Assembly (NCBI GenBank): GCA_022009975.1
Contig: CP091733.1
Span: forward strand, 1,725,001-1,789,000
DNA length: 64,000 nt
Direction: 5' to 3'
Origin: Phocaeicola vulgatus
GTDB taxonomy: Bacteria; Bacteroidota; Bacteroidia; Bacteroidales; Tannerellaceae
Shown here piece by piece: positions 28,372 to 38,680 of the stretch. Every line of letters starts with the position of its first letter. The stretch's first letter is position 1. The translations under genes and the position numbers were made by a program. Below the pieces are notes generated by a model. It was given only the letters and a program-made list of their open reading frames with translations. It was not told where the DNA came from and did no database searches.

Positions 28372-28379
28372 TAACTTTG
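28372..28379 (+). promoter_or_regulatory. Promoter -7 element for the MFS gene
   Basis: TAACTTTG matches TAnnTTTG, 37 bases before the ATG at 28417. An upstream TTTT(C) near 28347 could be a weak -33. Confidence 0.5.
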
Positions 28380-28416
28380 ACGCTGTTTTTACAAAACGAT
28401 AATCAAATTGTCATAT

Positions 28417-29570
28417 ATGAATAGAAACATAACTGCTCTTTACTTAATAAAACTATCTAAATGGTTCTCTTTGGTGATGCCCATTATCGTTTTATTTTTC
28501 CAAGAGCAAAAATTGGGCCTTGAAGACATCTTCATTCTTAAGAGTGTATATTCGGTTGCCGCAGTAGCTTTGGAAATCCCATCGGGTTATTTGGCGGATG
28601 TGTGGGGACGCAAACGGTGTTTGGTGTTGGGTTGCATCCTTTTCTTCTTCGGTTACCTTTGTTACTCCTTCACCGGGACATTCTTCGCTTTCCTCATTGC
28701 CGAACTTTTATTAGGAAGCGGGCAGACTTTGGTCAACGGAGCGGACTCCGCATTGTTATACGACACCGTGAAACATTATGGGCATGAGGAGGAATACTTG
28801 AAATATGAGGGACGAATCACTATGCTTGGCAATTTTGCGGAAGCGTTTGCGGGCATATTTGGCGGTTTGTTAGCTGCCGTTTCATTACGTTACCCGTTTT
28901 ATGCCCAGGCTTTGGTTGCCTTTATCGGCATTCCTGCCGCATGCGCATTGCAAGAGTTCAACTTCAAAGGACAAGTGGAAAACCCAGTCGCTGAAATCAT
29001 ACGTATCATCAAATACTCACTGTTTACCAACCGGCACCTTTGCTGCAACATCATGTTTTCAGGAATCATCGGCGCAGCGACCCTAATGATGGCATGGTTT
29101 GTGCAACCCGTATTGATTTACCTAAACACACCGACTTCATGGTTCGGCATCATTTGGACAGTATTGAATGTTGTCGTCGGCATTGCCGCCTTTTACTCAG
29201 ACCGCATCGAGCGGAAATTAGGGATGAACAAGATGAACACATTGATCCTGCTCACCATCGTCAGTGGCTATTTGACCCTCGCCTTCAATTTGACCTATTT
29301 GGATTAATCATCCTCTTCTTTTTCTACATTGTGCGAGGTTTGGCGACTCCCATATTAAAAGGATACATTAATCAATTGACATTTTCCGAGATGCGTGCAA
29401 CTGTCCTTTCGATACGAAATTTCATCATTCGCCTTATGTTTGCCGCTGCTGCGCCCTTTGTTGGTTGGCTAAATGATATCTGTTCATTGAAAATAGCCCT
29501 GTTGACGACAGGTGTCATTGTCTTTTTGCCAGGAATACTTTTTTTAATTTTAAGTTTAAAGAAAGATTGA
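28417..29570 (+). CDS. MFS transporter (one frameshift)
   Basis: The repaired length is 384 residues with about twelve membrane helices. The start is MNRNITALYLIKLSKWFSLV; the in-frame TTG at 28408 is less likely. The MFS loop between helices 2 and 3 reads GYLADVWGRKRCLVLGC. Frame one ends LTYLD at 29307; one missing G in the GG run at 29301 (TTGG for TTGGG) continues as YLGLIILFFFYIVRGLATPI to the TGA at 29570. The substrate is unknown; sequences of this kind are drug or metabolite exporters. Confidence 0.82.
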
Positions 29571-29576
29571 TTTTTG

Positions 29577-29584
29577 TATATTTG
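29577..29584 (+). promoter_or_regulatory. Promoter -7 element for rpe
   Basis: TATATTTG matches TAnnTTTG, 26 bases before the rpe start. No clear -33 is visible, so transcription could also come from the MFS gene. Confidence 0.5.
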
Positions 29585-29610
29585 CAAAACAAACATCTTA
29601 AATAATACGT

Positions 29611-30261
29611 ATGAAACATTTGATAGCTCCATCATTGCTCTCTGCAAATTTCATGAATTTGCAACAAGACGTAGAAATGATTAACAACAGTGAAGCGGAT
29701 TGGCTTCATTTAGATATAATGGATGGTGTATTTGTCCCTAACATATCTTTCGGCTTCCCTGTGTTGGCTGGCTTGAAGAACGCATGCACAAAGAAACTGG
29801 ATGTCCACTTGATGATTGTCGAACCACAGAAGTTCATTCACGAAGTGGCTTCAATTGGTGCTTATATGATGAACGTGCATTATGAGGCTTGCACCCATCT
29901 TCACCGAACTATCGGCGCAATCAAGGAAGCCGGAATGAAAGCCGGTGTCACATTGAACCCGCACACACCTGTCTCTTTGTTGGAAGATATTATCCAGGAT
30001 TTGGACATGGTGCTCCTGATGTCGGTGAATCCAGGTTATGGAGGACAAAAGTTCATCACGCACACATTGGAGAAGACGAAAACTCTGAAAGAGATGATTA
30101 ACCGGAAAGGATTGGACACATTGATTGAAATTGACGGAGGCGTGAACCTGCAAACCGGCAAACAATTAATTGATGCCGGAGCGGATGTGTTGGTTGCAGG
30201 CAGTTTTGTATTCAAAGCACAAGATCCTATCCAAACTATCCACGAGCTGAAATCATTGTAA
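29611..30261 (+). CDS. rpe: Ribulose-phosphate 3-epimerase
   Basis: This 216-residue TIM-barrel enzyme interconverts ribulose 5-phosphate and xylulose 5-phosphate in the pentose phosphate pathway. Conserved segments are IAPSLLSANF (residues 4-13), DWLHLDIMDGVFVPNISFG (about 32-50, metal His and catalytic Asp), LDVHLMI (about 68), MSVNPGYGGQKF (about 138-149) and EIDGGVN (about 172-178, second catalytic Asp). The length is standard and no domain is missing. Confidence 0.97.
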   Translation: MKHLIAPSLLSANFMNLQQDVEMINNSEADWLHLDIMDGVFVPNISFGFPVLAGLKNACTKKLDVHLMIVEPQKFIHEVASIGAYMMNVHYEACTHLHRTIGAIKEAGMKAGVTLNPHTPVSLLEDIIQDLDMVLLMSVNPGYGGQKFITHTLEKTKTLKEMINRKGLDTLIEIDGGVNLQTGKQLIDAGADVLVAGSFVFKAQDPIQTIHELKSL

Positions 30262-30286
30262 TTAGCCACTTATATACCATTATTTT

Positions 30287-31252
30287 ATGATAAAAAAGCA
30301 ACTCATTTCTTGGTTGGGAATTTTTGTAGGTTGCACAATCATGGCAGCCGGATTCGTGTTTTTCATCAACCCGTACAACATCGTGCCTGGTGGCGTTTAT
30401 GGAGCCAGCATTGTCCTTCACAATCTTTTCCCTTCTATCCAGGTGGGAACATTCGGATATATGTTCGACATTCCGTTATTGATCATATCCGTTGTCGCAT
30501 TAGGTTCCAAATTGGGAGGACGCACCATTGCCGCTGCGCTCAGTACTCCTTTCATCATGAATGCCCTGTCCTATTTTGCCTATCCGACGCAAGAGGCATT
30601 GGAAAGCTTGAATCCTGCCCTCTTGTTAGGCGGGACATTGGATATGTCAGACCATCTGATGTTGGCGACGCTCTTTGGTTCCGCCGTGATTGGTATCGGT
30701 CAAGGCATCGTTGTCCGCAACCAAGCCACGACTGGGGGTAGCGACATTGTCGCCATGATTATCCAGAAATATGCCCACATCAAGTTCTCGACAGCCATTT
30801 TATTGGTCGATGCCATTGTCGTATGTTTCGGTTTGGTCGTTATCGGATTCGGTATCGGAAGTGGAGACACAGCGAGCATGCCGTCTTGCCTGTTGTCCCT
30901 CTATTCGCTGATTGCCATTTATGTCTGTTCCCGGGTATTGGCCCGTGTCATCAATGGTGCTAAAAACGACAAGCTAATCTTTATCATCAGCGACCAAGAT
31001 TTGACAGAACTCCGCGAATACATCTTGAAGGATTTGGACAGGACTGCTACTTGTATTGAAAGCAGCGGATTATACAGTGGCAAGGAGAAAGAGATGATAT
31101 TCTTGGTTGTCAGCTACAAAGAGGTTGCCGGGGTAAAACATAGCATCAAGCGTGCCGACCCGAAAGCGTTTGTCGTTGTTACCGATGCTTATGACACCTT
31201 TGGTGAAGGTTGGAAACAGCTTCCGGACAAAGGAGAAGTACAACCCGAATAA
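30287..31252 (+). CDS. YitT family membrane protein (DUF161/DUF2179)
   Basis: The protein has 321 residues. Five or six membrane helices in residues 1-220 begin with GCTIMAAGFVFFINPYNIVP, the family's helix-1 motif, followed by GGVYGASIV. The GQGIVVRNQATTGGSDIVAM loop (about 140-160) is also typical. The cytoplasmic C-terminal DUF2179 domain (LIFIISDQDLTELREYIL to the end) is a ligand-binding-like fold. The function of YitT proteins is not settled. It lies 25 bases after rpe and may be cotranscribed. Confidence 0.92.
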   Translation: MIKKQLISWLGIFVGCTIMAAGFVFFINPYNIVPGGVYGASIVLHNLFPSIQVGTFGYMFDIPLLIISVVALGSKLGGRTIAAALSTPFIMNALSYFAYPTQEALESLNPALLLGGTLDMSDHLMLATLFGSAVIGIGQGIVVRNQATTGGSDIVAMIIQKYAHIKFSTAILLVDAIVVCFGLVVIGFGIGSGDTASMPSCLLSLYSLIAIYVCSRVLARVINGAKNDKLIFIISDQDLTELREYILKDLDRTATCIESSGLYSGKEKEMIFLVVSYKEVAGVKHSIKRADPKAFVVVTDAYDTFGEGWKQLPDKGEVQPE

Positions 31253-31290
31253 AGTTTGATATTTCATCACTTTTATCAATTTCTTCTAAG

Positions 31291-31357
31291 GTGTGTCAGA
31301 ATCAGTAAAAAGCAAAGCGTCCCGAAAGCGATGCGGCAGTTTGCGGTTCTGACACAC
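31291..31357. repeat. Hairpin element related to 11693-11811
   Basis: GTGTGTCAGAA (31291-31301) is the inverse of TTCTGACACAC (31347-31357). The internal part reads CGAAAGCGATGCGGCAGTTTGC, matching about 20 of 24 bases of the element at 11775-11798. A T-rich tail follows, so it can act as the terminator of the YitT gene. Confidence 0.65.
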
Positions 31358-31394
31358 TGTTTTCTTGATTTCTCTTTCATAAAACAGGACCTCT

Positions 31395-32627
31395 ATGGAA
31401 AATGAATTTAGGAAAAGGCCTTATTGCCGCATCCTCATCCTTTGGATTGCCGGCGTCTGTTTGGCAGCTTATCTTCCGGAACATATCCTCTTTCCCATCT
31501 TTCTCCCTTTGTGTATTGGGTTGATTCTCCTTTTGTTCCTGAGCCATTTCTCATCCCGCAATTATCCATTATACGAACAACGGGGCGATTGGGGCATTCT
31601 CTTTTCATTCCTTTTTCTGATGCTCGCTATCGAATACACCTATTTCCGTCTCCGCATTCCTGCCTTGAACTTAGCAATGCCTCTCCTTTCATTCTGCCAA
31701 GAGTGGCAAACGAGATTGCTAAGCACTTTTGACCCTCTTCCCCTCTCCGATTCGGAAAAGAGTATTTTGGGTGCTATCTGTTATGGATACAAACAGAGCC
31801 TCAGCCCGGAAATGCGGCAACAATTCTCGATGGCAGGAGCAGCCCACATCTTAGCCGTAAGCGGTTTCCATGTCGGAGTGGTCTATTCCCTTTTGCGGAC
31901 AATCGGGAAACAACCTCCTTTTTCCCTTTTGCCGCCACGTGCCACATGGGTTGTATCTTTAGTCTTCATCTGGTTGTTCGCTGCCATTACCGGATCGGCT
32001 CCTTCGGCTGTCCGTGCCGCCTCGATGCTTTCCCTTGCAATCATCGCCCAAATCATCGACCGGAAGAGAGATCGGTTCAATATTGTTTGGGCTTCTGCTT
32101 TCTGGATGTTGGTCTACAACCCCTTCTATCTTTTCGACTTGGGCTTTGAGTTGAGCTACGCAGCCGTCCTGTCCATCCTGTTCTTTTATCCCCGAATCAA
32201 TGAATGGTTGCATCTGACCGAACTATTCAACCCGATTGTCCAAACTGCTTGGCAATGGTTGGTTATTGCTTTAGCTGCACAGATTGGGACATTGCCTTTG
32301 TGCTTCTATTACTTTGGCGAGGTTTCATCAATTGCCCTGCTTTCCGCCTTGCCGATTACATTATTCTCCACCTGCTTGATTCCGATTTCCCTGCTTTGGA
32401 GTCTCTTATCGCTCTGCGGGTATGAGTTTCCCCTTTTGTCCTCCTGTATAACCGGATTGACACACGGTTTCTTAGGCGTTATCGAGCGGATGGGACAAAT
32501 ACCGCCATTCCGCTTCAATTGCCCCTATTTCATTTGGTTCTCCCCCTTACTTTATCTAATCCTCATTGGCGCATGTGTCTATATAAAGAAGAGGGAAAAG
32601 AAGAGTCATAATATAGATTCCTTTTGA
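31395..32627 (+). CDS. ComEC/Rec2-family membrane protein
   Basis: This 410-residue polytopic membrane protein has the competence domain: ILGAICYGYKQSLSPEMRQQ, then FSMAGAAHILAVSGFHVGVV (about 145-165), the signature of ComEC channels, and the later LDLGFELSYAAVLSILF-type segment. It lacks the C-terminal metallo-beta-lactamase domain found in long ComEC proteins. ComEC carries single-stranded DNA across the inner membrane in natural transformation. In gut Bacteroidales natural competence is not well shown, so the role may differ. The gene is flanked by repeat elements on both sides. Confidence 0.9.
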   Translation: MENEFRKRPYCRILILWIAGVCLAAYLPEHILFPIFLPLCIGLILLLFLSHFSSRNYPLYEQRGDWGILFSFLFLMLAIEYTYFRLRIPALNLAMPLLSFCQEWQTRLLSTFDPLPLSDSEKSILGAICYGYKQSLSPEMRQQFSMAGAAHILAVSGFHVGVVYSLLRTIGKQPPFSLLPPRATWVVSLVFIWLFAAITGSAPSAVRAASMLSLAIIAQIIDRKRDRFNIVWASAFWMLVYNPFYLFDLGFELSYAAVLSILFFYPRINEWLHLTELFNPIVQTAWQWLVIALAAQIGTLPLCFYYFGEVSSIALLSALPITLFSTCLIPISLLWSLLSLCGYEFPLLSSCITGLTHGFLGVIERMGQIPPFRFNCPYFIWFSPLLYLILIGACVYIKKREKKSHNIDSF

Positions 32628-32661
32628 GAATTATACATAAAGCAGGTAAAATGTTTTTTGC

Positions 32662-32716
32662 ACCGTTAAAACAGTAATATAACACCGTTTAAACAGCGTT
32701 AAAACACCATTTAAAC
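32662..32716. repeat. 11-bp periodic array, five units
   Basis: Units ACCGTTAAAAC, AGTAATATAAC, ACCGTTTAAAC, AGCGTTAAAAC and ACCATTTAAAC are contiguous with an exact 11-base step. The array lies 35 bases after the ComEC stop, and a 22-bp array follows at 32748. Confidence 0.82.
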
Positions 32717-32747
32717 ACAATCCTCAATTATTCAAGATGGCGAGCTC

Positions 32748-32831
32748 TTTTCCAAAAGCTCGTATGCTTTTTAGAAAAAGGTAGTAAGCTTTTGAAAAAA
32801 GGTCGTATGCTTTTTGGAAAAAGGTCGTAAC
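32748..32831. repeat. 22-bp periodic array, GTATGCTTTTT type
   Basis: Four units step by 22 bases: AAAAGCTCGTATGCTTTTTA, AAAAGGTAGTAAGCTTTTGA, AAAGGTCGTATGCTTTTTGG and a last AAAAGGTCGTAACC. The family is the same as at 3079-3161, with the same neighbour (an 11-bp array) on its left. Confidence 0.8.
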
Positions 32832-32861
32832 CATAGGCTGGAACGAATTCCATCACGAAAG

Positions 32862-32900
32862 TGTCAAAAAATTGGACAGTAGTGTCAAAAAATTAGACAC
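32862..32900. promoter_or_regulatory. Paired enhancer dyads TGTC-N9-GACA
   Basis: Two dyads, TGTCAAAAAATTGGACA (32862-32878) and GTGTCAAAAAATTAGACAC (32882-32900), have centres 21 bases apart, two helical turns. They lie 53-91 bases upstream of the sigma-54-type promoter. This is the usual layout of binding sites for an NtrC-type activator. A near-identical pair precedes the ATPase gene at 35416-35454. Confidence 0.75.
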
Positions 32901-32952
32901 TTCCCAAAAACATAAAAATCATACTTCCTTATAAAATAAGCAATTACAAGTT

Positions 32953-32968
32953 TGGCACGATATTTGAA
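32953..32968 (+). promoter_or_regulatory. Sigma-54-type promoter for FtsX permease 1
   Basis: TGGCACG-ATAT-TTGAA matches the consensus TGGCACG-N4-TTGC-A/T, with the invariant GG at -24 and the G at -12 at the right distance. Only the C of the -12 GC differs. The start codon is 53 bases downstream. Confidence 0.75.
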
Positions 32969-33020
32969 TTAGATATAGCAGTAAACATGATGTAAAACAA
33001 AAACAAAACAATATTAAATT

Positions 33021-35400
33021 ATGAATCCTATTCTAAGAAACTTCATGAGTATCGTGCGACGATACAAATTGGCGATGTCCCTTAACATTGTCGGGTTAGC
33101 GGCCGCTTTTGCTGCCTTCATCATTATCTCGATGCAAATTCGCTACGAACAAGGGTTTGAATCGTGCCATCCCAAAGCTTCCCGGATTTACCGTGCCGAT
33201 TTGGCGACGGAGAACGGGACGAATCCCATCTTAGTCCGTCCATTTGTTTACAGCATCATCCACTCTTCTCCCTTAATCGAAACCGGAACGATATTGAATC
33301 CTTATAGCCAAAACATGTATATCACCGTAGAAAGGGACAATAAGGAAATCGGATTCAAAGAACTAATCATGACTTGCTATCCGGAAATCACGGAGATGTT
33401 CAACTTCCAAATGGTGGAAGGAAGAGCCGACTGTTTGAAAGAAAACAACCAGCTGCTTCTTCCGGAAAGTTTAGCCCGTAAATTCTTCGGTTCCGAATCG
33501 GCTGTTGGCAAACAAGTCAACATCAAGGACGGTATTATCTGGACAAAAGGAAAATACAAATACTTAACCGTAGGAGGCGTATACAAAGACTTCCCGGGTA
33601 ACACCCAACTCAACAATACGATTTACACTGCCATGGGCGATGACTTCACCAAAGATGACTGGCAGAGCAGCAACTACTATTGTTATATCTTGTTGAAACC
33701 AGGCGTCTCTCCTGAACAAGTCGAAGAGAACTTTAAGCGTTCGCTTGATTTCAAACTGTTAAGTTGGTTGAATGGAGCAAGCGTCACGCTTAAACCTATC
33801 ACTTCGCTCTACTACTTGAACGAATCACCGGACGGGCGAATCATGAAAGGTGGCGACCGGCAAACAACCAACCTGCTTATCGGTATTGCCTTTTTGGTCA
33901 TTGTCATTGCATGCATCAATTTCACGAATATCTACATGGCGTTGGTTCCCATCCGCATCCGCAGCATCAATACCCAAAAGGTGTTAGGCAGCAGCAGCAA
34001 CCATTTGCGCATGACTTTGGTTGCAGAAGCGATGCTGACAGCCTTCCTTGCCTTCTTGTTAAGTTTGGTGATTGTCTTTTACCTACAAGATTTCCATCTG
34101 CTGGATTTCGTCAAAGCCGACGTACGTTTCAGCTCACACATTCCTTTATTGATAGAAGTAGGTCTGTTATCACTGTTGTTAGGTTTAGTTGCGGGGTTAT
34201 ATCCTTCATATTACACCACCTCATTTGCTCCGGCATTGGTATTGAAAGGATCTTTCGGATTATCCTCCGCCGGCAAGAAATTACGCACGATGCTGATATC
34301 CGTCCAGTTCATCATCTCCATGGCATTGATTATCGGGACTGGTTTCGTCTATTTGCAGAACCATTACATGCGCCATATCGCTTTCGGCTTCAACACCGAC
34401 CAAATAGCCGTAGTGGAGTTGGATAAAAGTTTGCTTAAGAAATCCAAAGATGCTTACGTCGAGGAGCTCAAATCCTATCCGGAAATTGAAGACGTATGCT
34501 TCTCCAGCCAAGTCATGGGAGAAAGAGACGGATACATGACTTGGGGCTTGACCCACAAAGACCAACAGTTCGGGATGCAAGTCTTTCCTGTCAGCTGGAA
34601 CTTCTTCAAGGTAATGGGAATCAAACTGACAGAAGGAAATATGCCGACCGAAGCAGACGAGAAAGGCAATGACTTGATATTTTACGGATATAAATTTGCA
34701 AGAAGAGCTTCAAGCACAAGTAGGAGACCGGTTGGAAAAGAGCTTTTTCCAAGATTATGACCGAACTTATTTTGCAGGATTTACAGAGAATATACAGTTC
34801 TCTTCTGCCCGGGTGAAGGATAATTATGCCGTATTTGTCATCAACGACAGAAGAGATTTCATGGGAGTCACTTATATCCGCATCAAAGCAGGTGCCGACA
34901 TAGAGCAGGCAGTCAAACATATCCAGCAAGCCGTTGCCCACATCGACCCGACATTCCCGATTAATATCAAGTTCTATGACAAGATATTCGACCAGCTCTA
35001 CCAGCAGGAAGAGAACATGAAGCAGATGATTACCCTATTCAGTGCCTTGGCAATCCTGCTCTCCTTGGTGGGCGTGTTCAGTTTGGTGATGTTTGAAGCT
35101 GTTTACCGCCGCAAAGAGATTGGCATCCGCCGAGTGATGGGTTCAAGCATCCGGGAGATCCTCATGATGCTGAGCAGGTCTTATATCAATATCATTTTAG
35201 TATGTTTCGTGATTGCCGCTCCTGTTGCCTATTACGGAGTAAGCAAATGGTTGGAAAGCTTCGCCATCAAGACTCCAATCCACCTTTGGGTTTTCATCGT
35301 GGCGTTAGCAATTGTCCTGCTTGTCACATTAGCAACAGTCATCTATCAAAGCTGGCATGCTGCCACCAGCAACCCGGTCAATAGCATACGAAATGAGTAA
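33021..35400 (+). CDS. FtsX/MacB-type ABC permease 1 (one frameshift)
   Basis: The repaired length is 792 residues. A first helix at about 18-38 (LAMSLNIVGLAAAFAAFIII) is followed by a MacB_PCD periplasmic domain (to about 275), three membrane helices (about 285-310, 340-365, 380-405), a second periplasmic part and three last helices with the FtsX signature RRKEIGIRRVMGSSIREILM (about 705). It ends ...ATSNPVNSIRNE. Frame is lost at the AAA run 34692-34694 (one extra base); repair gives YGYNLQEELQAQVGDRLEKS. It works with the ATPase and permease 2 as a MacB-like mechanotransmission or export system for peptides, antibiotics or lipids. Confidence 0.88.
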
Positions 35401-35415
35401 AAAGGGAAAGGGAAG

Positions 35416-35454
35416 TGTCAAAAAATTGGACAGTAGTGTCAAAAAATTGGACAC
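35416..35454. promoter_or_regulatory. Second pair of enhancer dyads TGTC-N9-GACA
   Basis: TGTCAAAAAATTGGACA (35416-35432) and GTGTCAAAAAATTGGACAC (35436-35454) repeat those at 32862, again 21 bases apart, starting 16 bases after the permease 1 stop. The matching context extends about 60 bases further downstream. Confidence 0.75.
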
Positions 35455-35506
35455 TTCCAAAAAAACCAAAAATCATACATCCTTATAAAATAAGCAATTA
35501 CAAGTT

Positions 35507-35524
35507 TGGCACGATTTTTTTGAA
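35507..35524 (+). promoter_or_regulatory. Sigma-54-like promoter with altered spacing, before the ATPase gene
   Basis: TGGCACG-A-T7-GAATT resembles the promoter at 32953, but the T-run is two bases longer, so the -12 G is out of place. Sigma-54 needs strict -24/-12 spacing, so this copy may be inactive, or the T-run may be an indel error like the others. The flanks (ccttataaaataagcaatta) are the same in both copies. Confidence 0.55.
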
Positions 35525-35587
35525 TTATATTTCATACCAAACGGTAAAAAAAGAAACAATAAATAACAAATTAAAAAGATTACAATT

Positions 35588-36268
35588 ATGATTAAGATTG
35601 AGAATTTATGCAAATCTTTCCGTACAGAAGAAGTTGAGACCATCGCATTGAACAATGTCAACTTGGAAGTAAAAGACAAAGAGTTTGTTGCCATCATGGG
35701 TCCGTCAGGATGCGGAAAGTCCACATTGCTGAACATATTAGGTTTGCTGGACAACCCTTCTTCCGGAAACTATTACTTGGGCGACCAGGAAGTCGGACAC
35801 TTGAAAGAGAAAGAACGTACGCTGGTGCGCAAAGGAAACATCGGATTCGTCTTCCAAAGCTTTAATTTGATTGATGAATTGAATGTGTTCGAGAATGTCG
35901 AATTGCCTCTTACTTACCTTAACATCAAGGCAGAGGAAAGGAAAAAACGTGTGACTGAAATCTTGCATCGCATGAATATCAGCCACCGCGCACAACACTT
36001 CCCCCAGCAGTTGTCAGGAGGTCAGCAACAGCGTGTCGCCATTGCCCGCGCAGTCGTTTCCAACCCGAAGATTATCTTAGCCGATGAGCCGACCGGTAAC
36101 TTGGACTCCAAGAACGGAGCAGAAGTGATGCAGCTGCTGACAGAATTGAACAACGAAGGGACAACTATCGTCATGGTGACTCACTCCCAGCATGATGCCA
36201 GCTCTGCACACCGTATCATCAACCTGTTCGACGGACAGATTGTAAGTTCAGTACAAGGATACATTTAA
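35588..36268 (+). CDS. MacB/LolD-type ABC transporter ATP-binding protein
   Basis: The 226-residue ATPase has Walker A GPSGCGKST (about residues 38-46), Q-loop in GFVFQSFNLI, signature LSGGQQQRVAIARA (about 142-155), Walker B ILADEPTGNLDS (about 161-172) and a switch His in MVTHSQHD (about 197). It has the MacB-family insert before the signature. The permease genes lie on both sides, and the operon order is permease, ATPase, permease. It drives the FtsX-type permeases from the cytoplasmic side. Confidence 0.95.
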   Translation: MIKIENLCKSFRTEEVETIALNNVNLEVKDKEFVAIMGPSGCGKSTLLNILGLLDNPSSGNYYLGDQEVGHLKEKERTLVRKGNIGFVFQSFNLIDELNVFENVELPLTYLNIKAEERKKRVTEILHRMNISHRAQHFPQQLSGGQQQRVAIARAVVSNPKIILADEPTGNLDSKNGAEVMQLLTELNNEGTTIVMVTHSQHDASSAHRIINLFDGQIVSSVQGYI

Positions 36269-36291
36269 TTATCTACTTAAACAGTCTTAAC

Positions 36292-38656
36292 ATGAGACTC
36301 ATCATTCGAAATTTCATACGCATATTCCAACGTTTCCGTTTAGCGATGACGTTGAATATCTTAGGTCTTTCCATTGCATTCGTGGCATTCATGCTACTAA
36401 TAATGCAATGGAGCTACGACCAGAAGTTTGACACGCACGACCCTAATGCGGATTATATCTACCGCATCAATTTGGATGGAGGCGACAGAGGTGAATTGGC
36501 TATTATTAGCCGTCCGCTGGCAGAAATCATTAACCAAAGTTCCCCCCATATTTGGAAGGATGCCTCTTGGGTTCCTCCAACTCGCAAACCTATTTTTCCC
36601 TCGGAGAAGGCGAAAACCAATCCCTCTTTCCATACACGATGAATACTTGTTCGCCCAGCGTAACGAAGGTGTTCCATTTCGAGATGGTAGAAGGAGATGC
36701 CAATTCCATAGAGTTGGGAGAGAACTTCTTGGTTCCTGAAAGTTTCGCAAAAAAATGGTTTCCGGACAAACCGGCTACGGGGCAGAGTATCTTCATTGCT
36801 AATAATAGCTTTAACTTTAAAATAGGTGGTGTTTACAAAGATTTCCCAGAGAACAACACCCTGAAGAATATCTTTTATACCTCCTTTGGGGATTCGAACA
36901 AGCATGATTGGAGCAATTGGAGCTACAACTACTACATCCGCACGGACATAAAAGACCAAGCGGATGAGGTCGATGCGATTATCCAATCTATCTTGGAGAA
37001 AGACGAAGTTAAGCAGAACAGGAGTAATATAAATTTGATAGTACATCCGCTAAAGGAGCTACACCATAGTGCTCCTGCCCTATACGACCCGACACCGCGC
37101 ACCAGCCACCAGATGATGCTTGTGATTATCTCAATCGCCATCGTCATCCTGCTGATTGCCACCATCAACTTCACCAACTTCAGCACTGCCATCTCCCCTA
37201 TGCGCATCAGGAATGTCAATACCCAAAAGGTGTTTGGGGCAACAACGGGGAAATTACGGATGGATTTGCTTATCGAATCCATGATTGTCGGATTGCTTTC
37301 GTTCGGCATGGGAGTCATGTTTTTGTGGATGTTAAAAGATACTCCGATGGTAGATTTGTTCAAAGCGGACATCCATGTTTCCGCCCATCCGCAACTGCTG
37401 GCTTGCACAGCTGGCATAGCCGTTTTAATCGGTCTGTTCTCTGCTGCATATCCCGCCTACTACACGACCTCTTTCCAGCCGGCATTGGCTTTGAAAGGAT
37501 CATTCGGCATTTCCCCGAAAGGAAAAGCATTGCGCCGTGTTTTGGTCGGATTCCAATTCGTCGCCTCTTTTGCCCTGATTGTCGCTGCATTGTTCATGTA
37601 CTTGCAAAATCGCTATGCATTTACTACACCTTTAGGATTTGACAAGGAGCAATTGATTATTTCGAACATGGATGGTTGCGGAGCGAAGCACAAAGTATTT
37701 GAAGAGCAAATCAAACGCCATCCGGAGATTGAGGATGTCACCTTTGCCAATGTGATACTTTGCAACGAAAACAACATCTATATGAATTGGGGGCGCGAGT
37801 TTAAAGACGAAGTAGTCCACTACGATGTGTTAGAAGTTTCCCCGTCCTTCCCTCGTGTCATGGGAATCAAGCCCATTGAAGGAAGAGATTTCAGGGATGA
37901 TGATGAAAACACCCGCTATGGCACTTACCTGTTCAACGAGACAGCCGCAAAAAAATATGGGTTCAAGGTGGGCGATGCCATTGACAGCACCCAAATCGTC
38001 GGCTTTGTCCCGGACTTCATCTACAACAGTATGCACTTGGCTACACCTCCTGCTGCCTTGATGATTTGGGGAAAGTAAAATGGGGCGCAGAGAACTGGGA
38101 CAAAAATGGGCGTTGGTATGGCGTAACCTATGTCAAAACGAAACCAGGAGCCGACCTTCGCAAAGCAATTGAAGCGGTTCGTGAGGAGGTAAATGCACTT
38201 GCGCCTAAATATCCACATGATGTCCGCTTCTTTGATTCCGTCCTTGACCAATTGTATAAAGACGACCAATGGCTAACGACCATCATTACCATGTTCAGCT
38301 TATTAGCAGTCTTTATCTCCATCGTCGGAGTCTTTGGTTTGGTCGTATTCGATAGCGAATACAAACGGAAAGAAATCGGAATACGCAAAGTGATGGGAGC
38401 TACGACTCCTCAAATCCTGTTGATGCTCAACAAAGGTTATGCGATAACATTGCTGATCTGCTTCTGCATATCAGTGCCCATCGCTTACTATGGAGTCAGC
38501 AGCTGGTTGGAGAATTTCGCCTATAAGATTCCTATCTATTGGTGGGTTTTCCCGATAGCGTTAATTGTTGTAGGAGCAATCACCTTGCTCACCGTAACTT
38601 ACCAAAGTTGGCACGCAGCGAATGAAAACCCAGTGAACAGTATCAAGAGCGAATAA
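36292..38656 (+). CDS. FtsX/MacB-type ABC permease 2 (two frameshifts)
   Basis: The repaired length is 788 residues, homologous to permease 1 over the full length (MRLIIRNFIRIFQRFRLAMT at the start, FtsX signature RKEIGIRKVMGATTPQILLM near the end, ending NENPVNSIKSE). The first frame break is at the T-run 36551-36553 (one T missing; repair SSPHILEGCLLGSSNSQ). The second is at the AAA run 38072-38074 (one A missing; repair MIWGKVKWGAENW). Six to eight membrane helices flank two MacB_PCD-type domains. It starts 24 bases after the ATPase gene. Confidence 0.86.
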
Positions 38657-38680
38657 GCTCTGGCATCCAGCATCCTTTGT

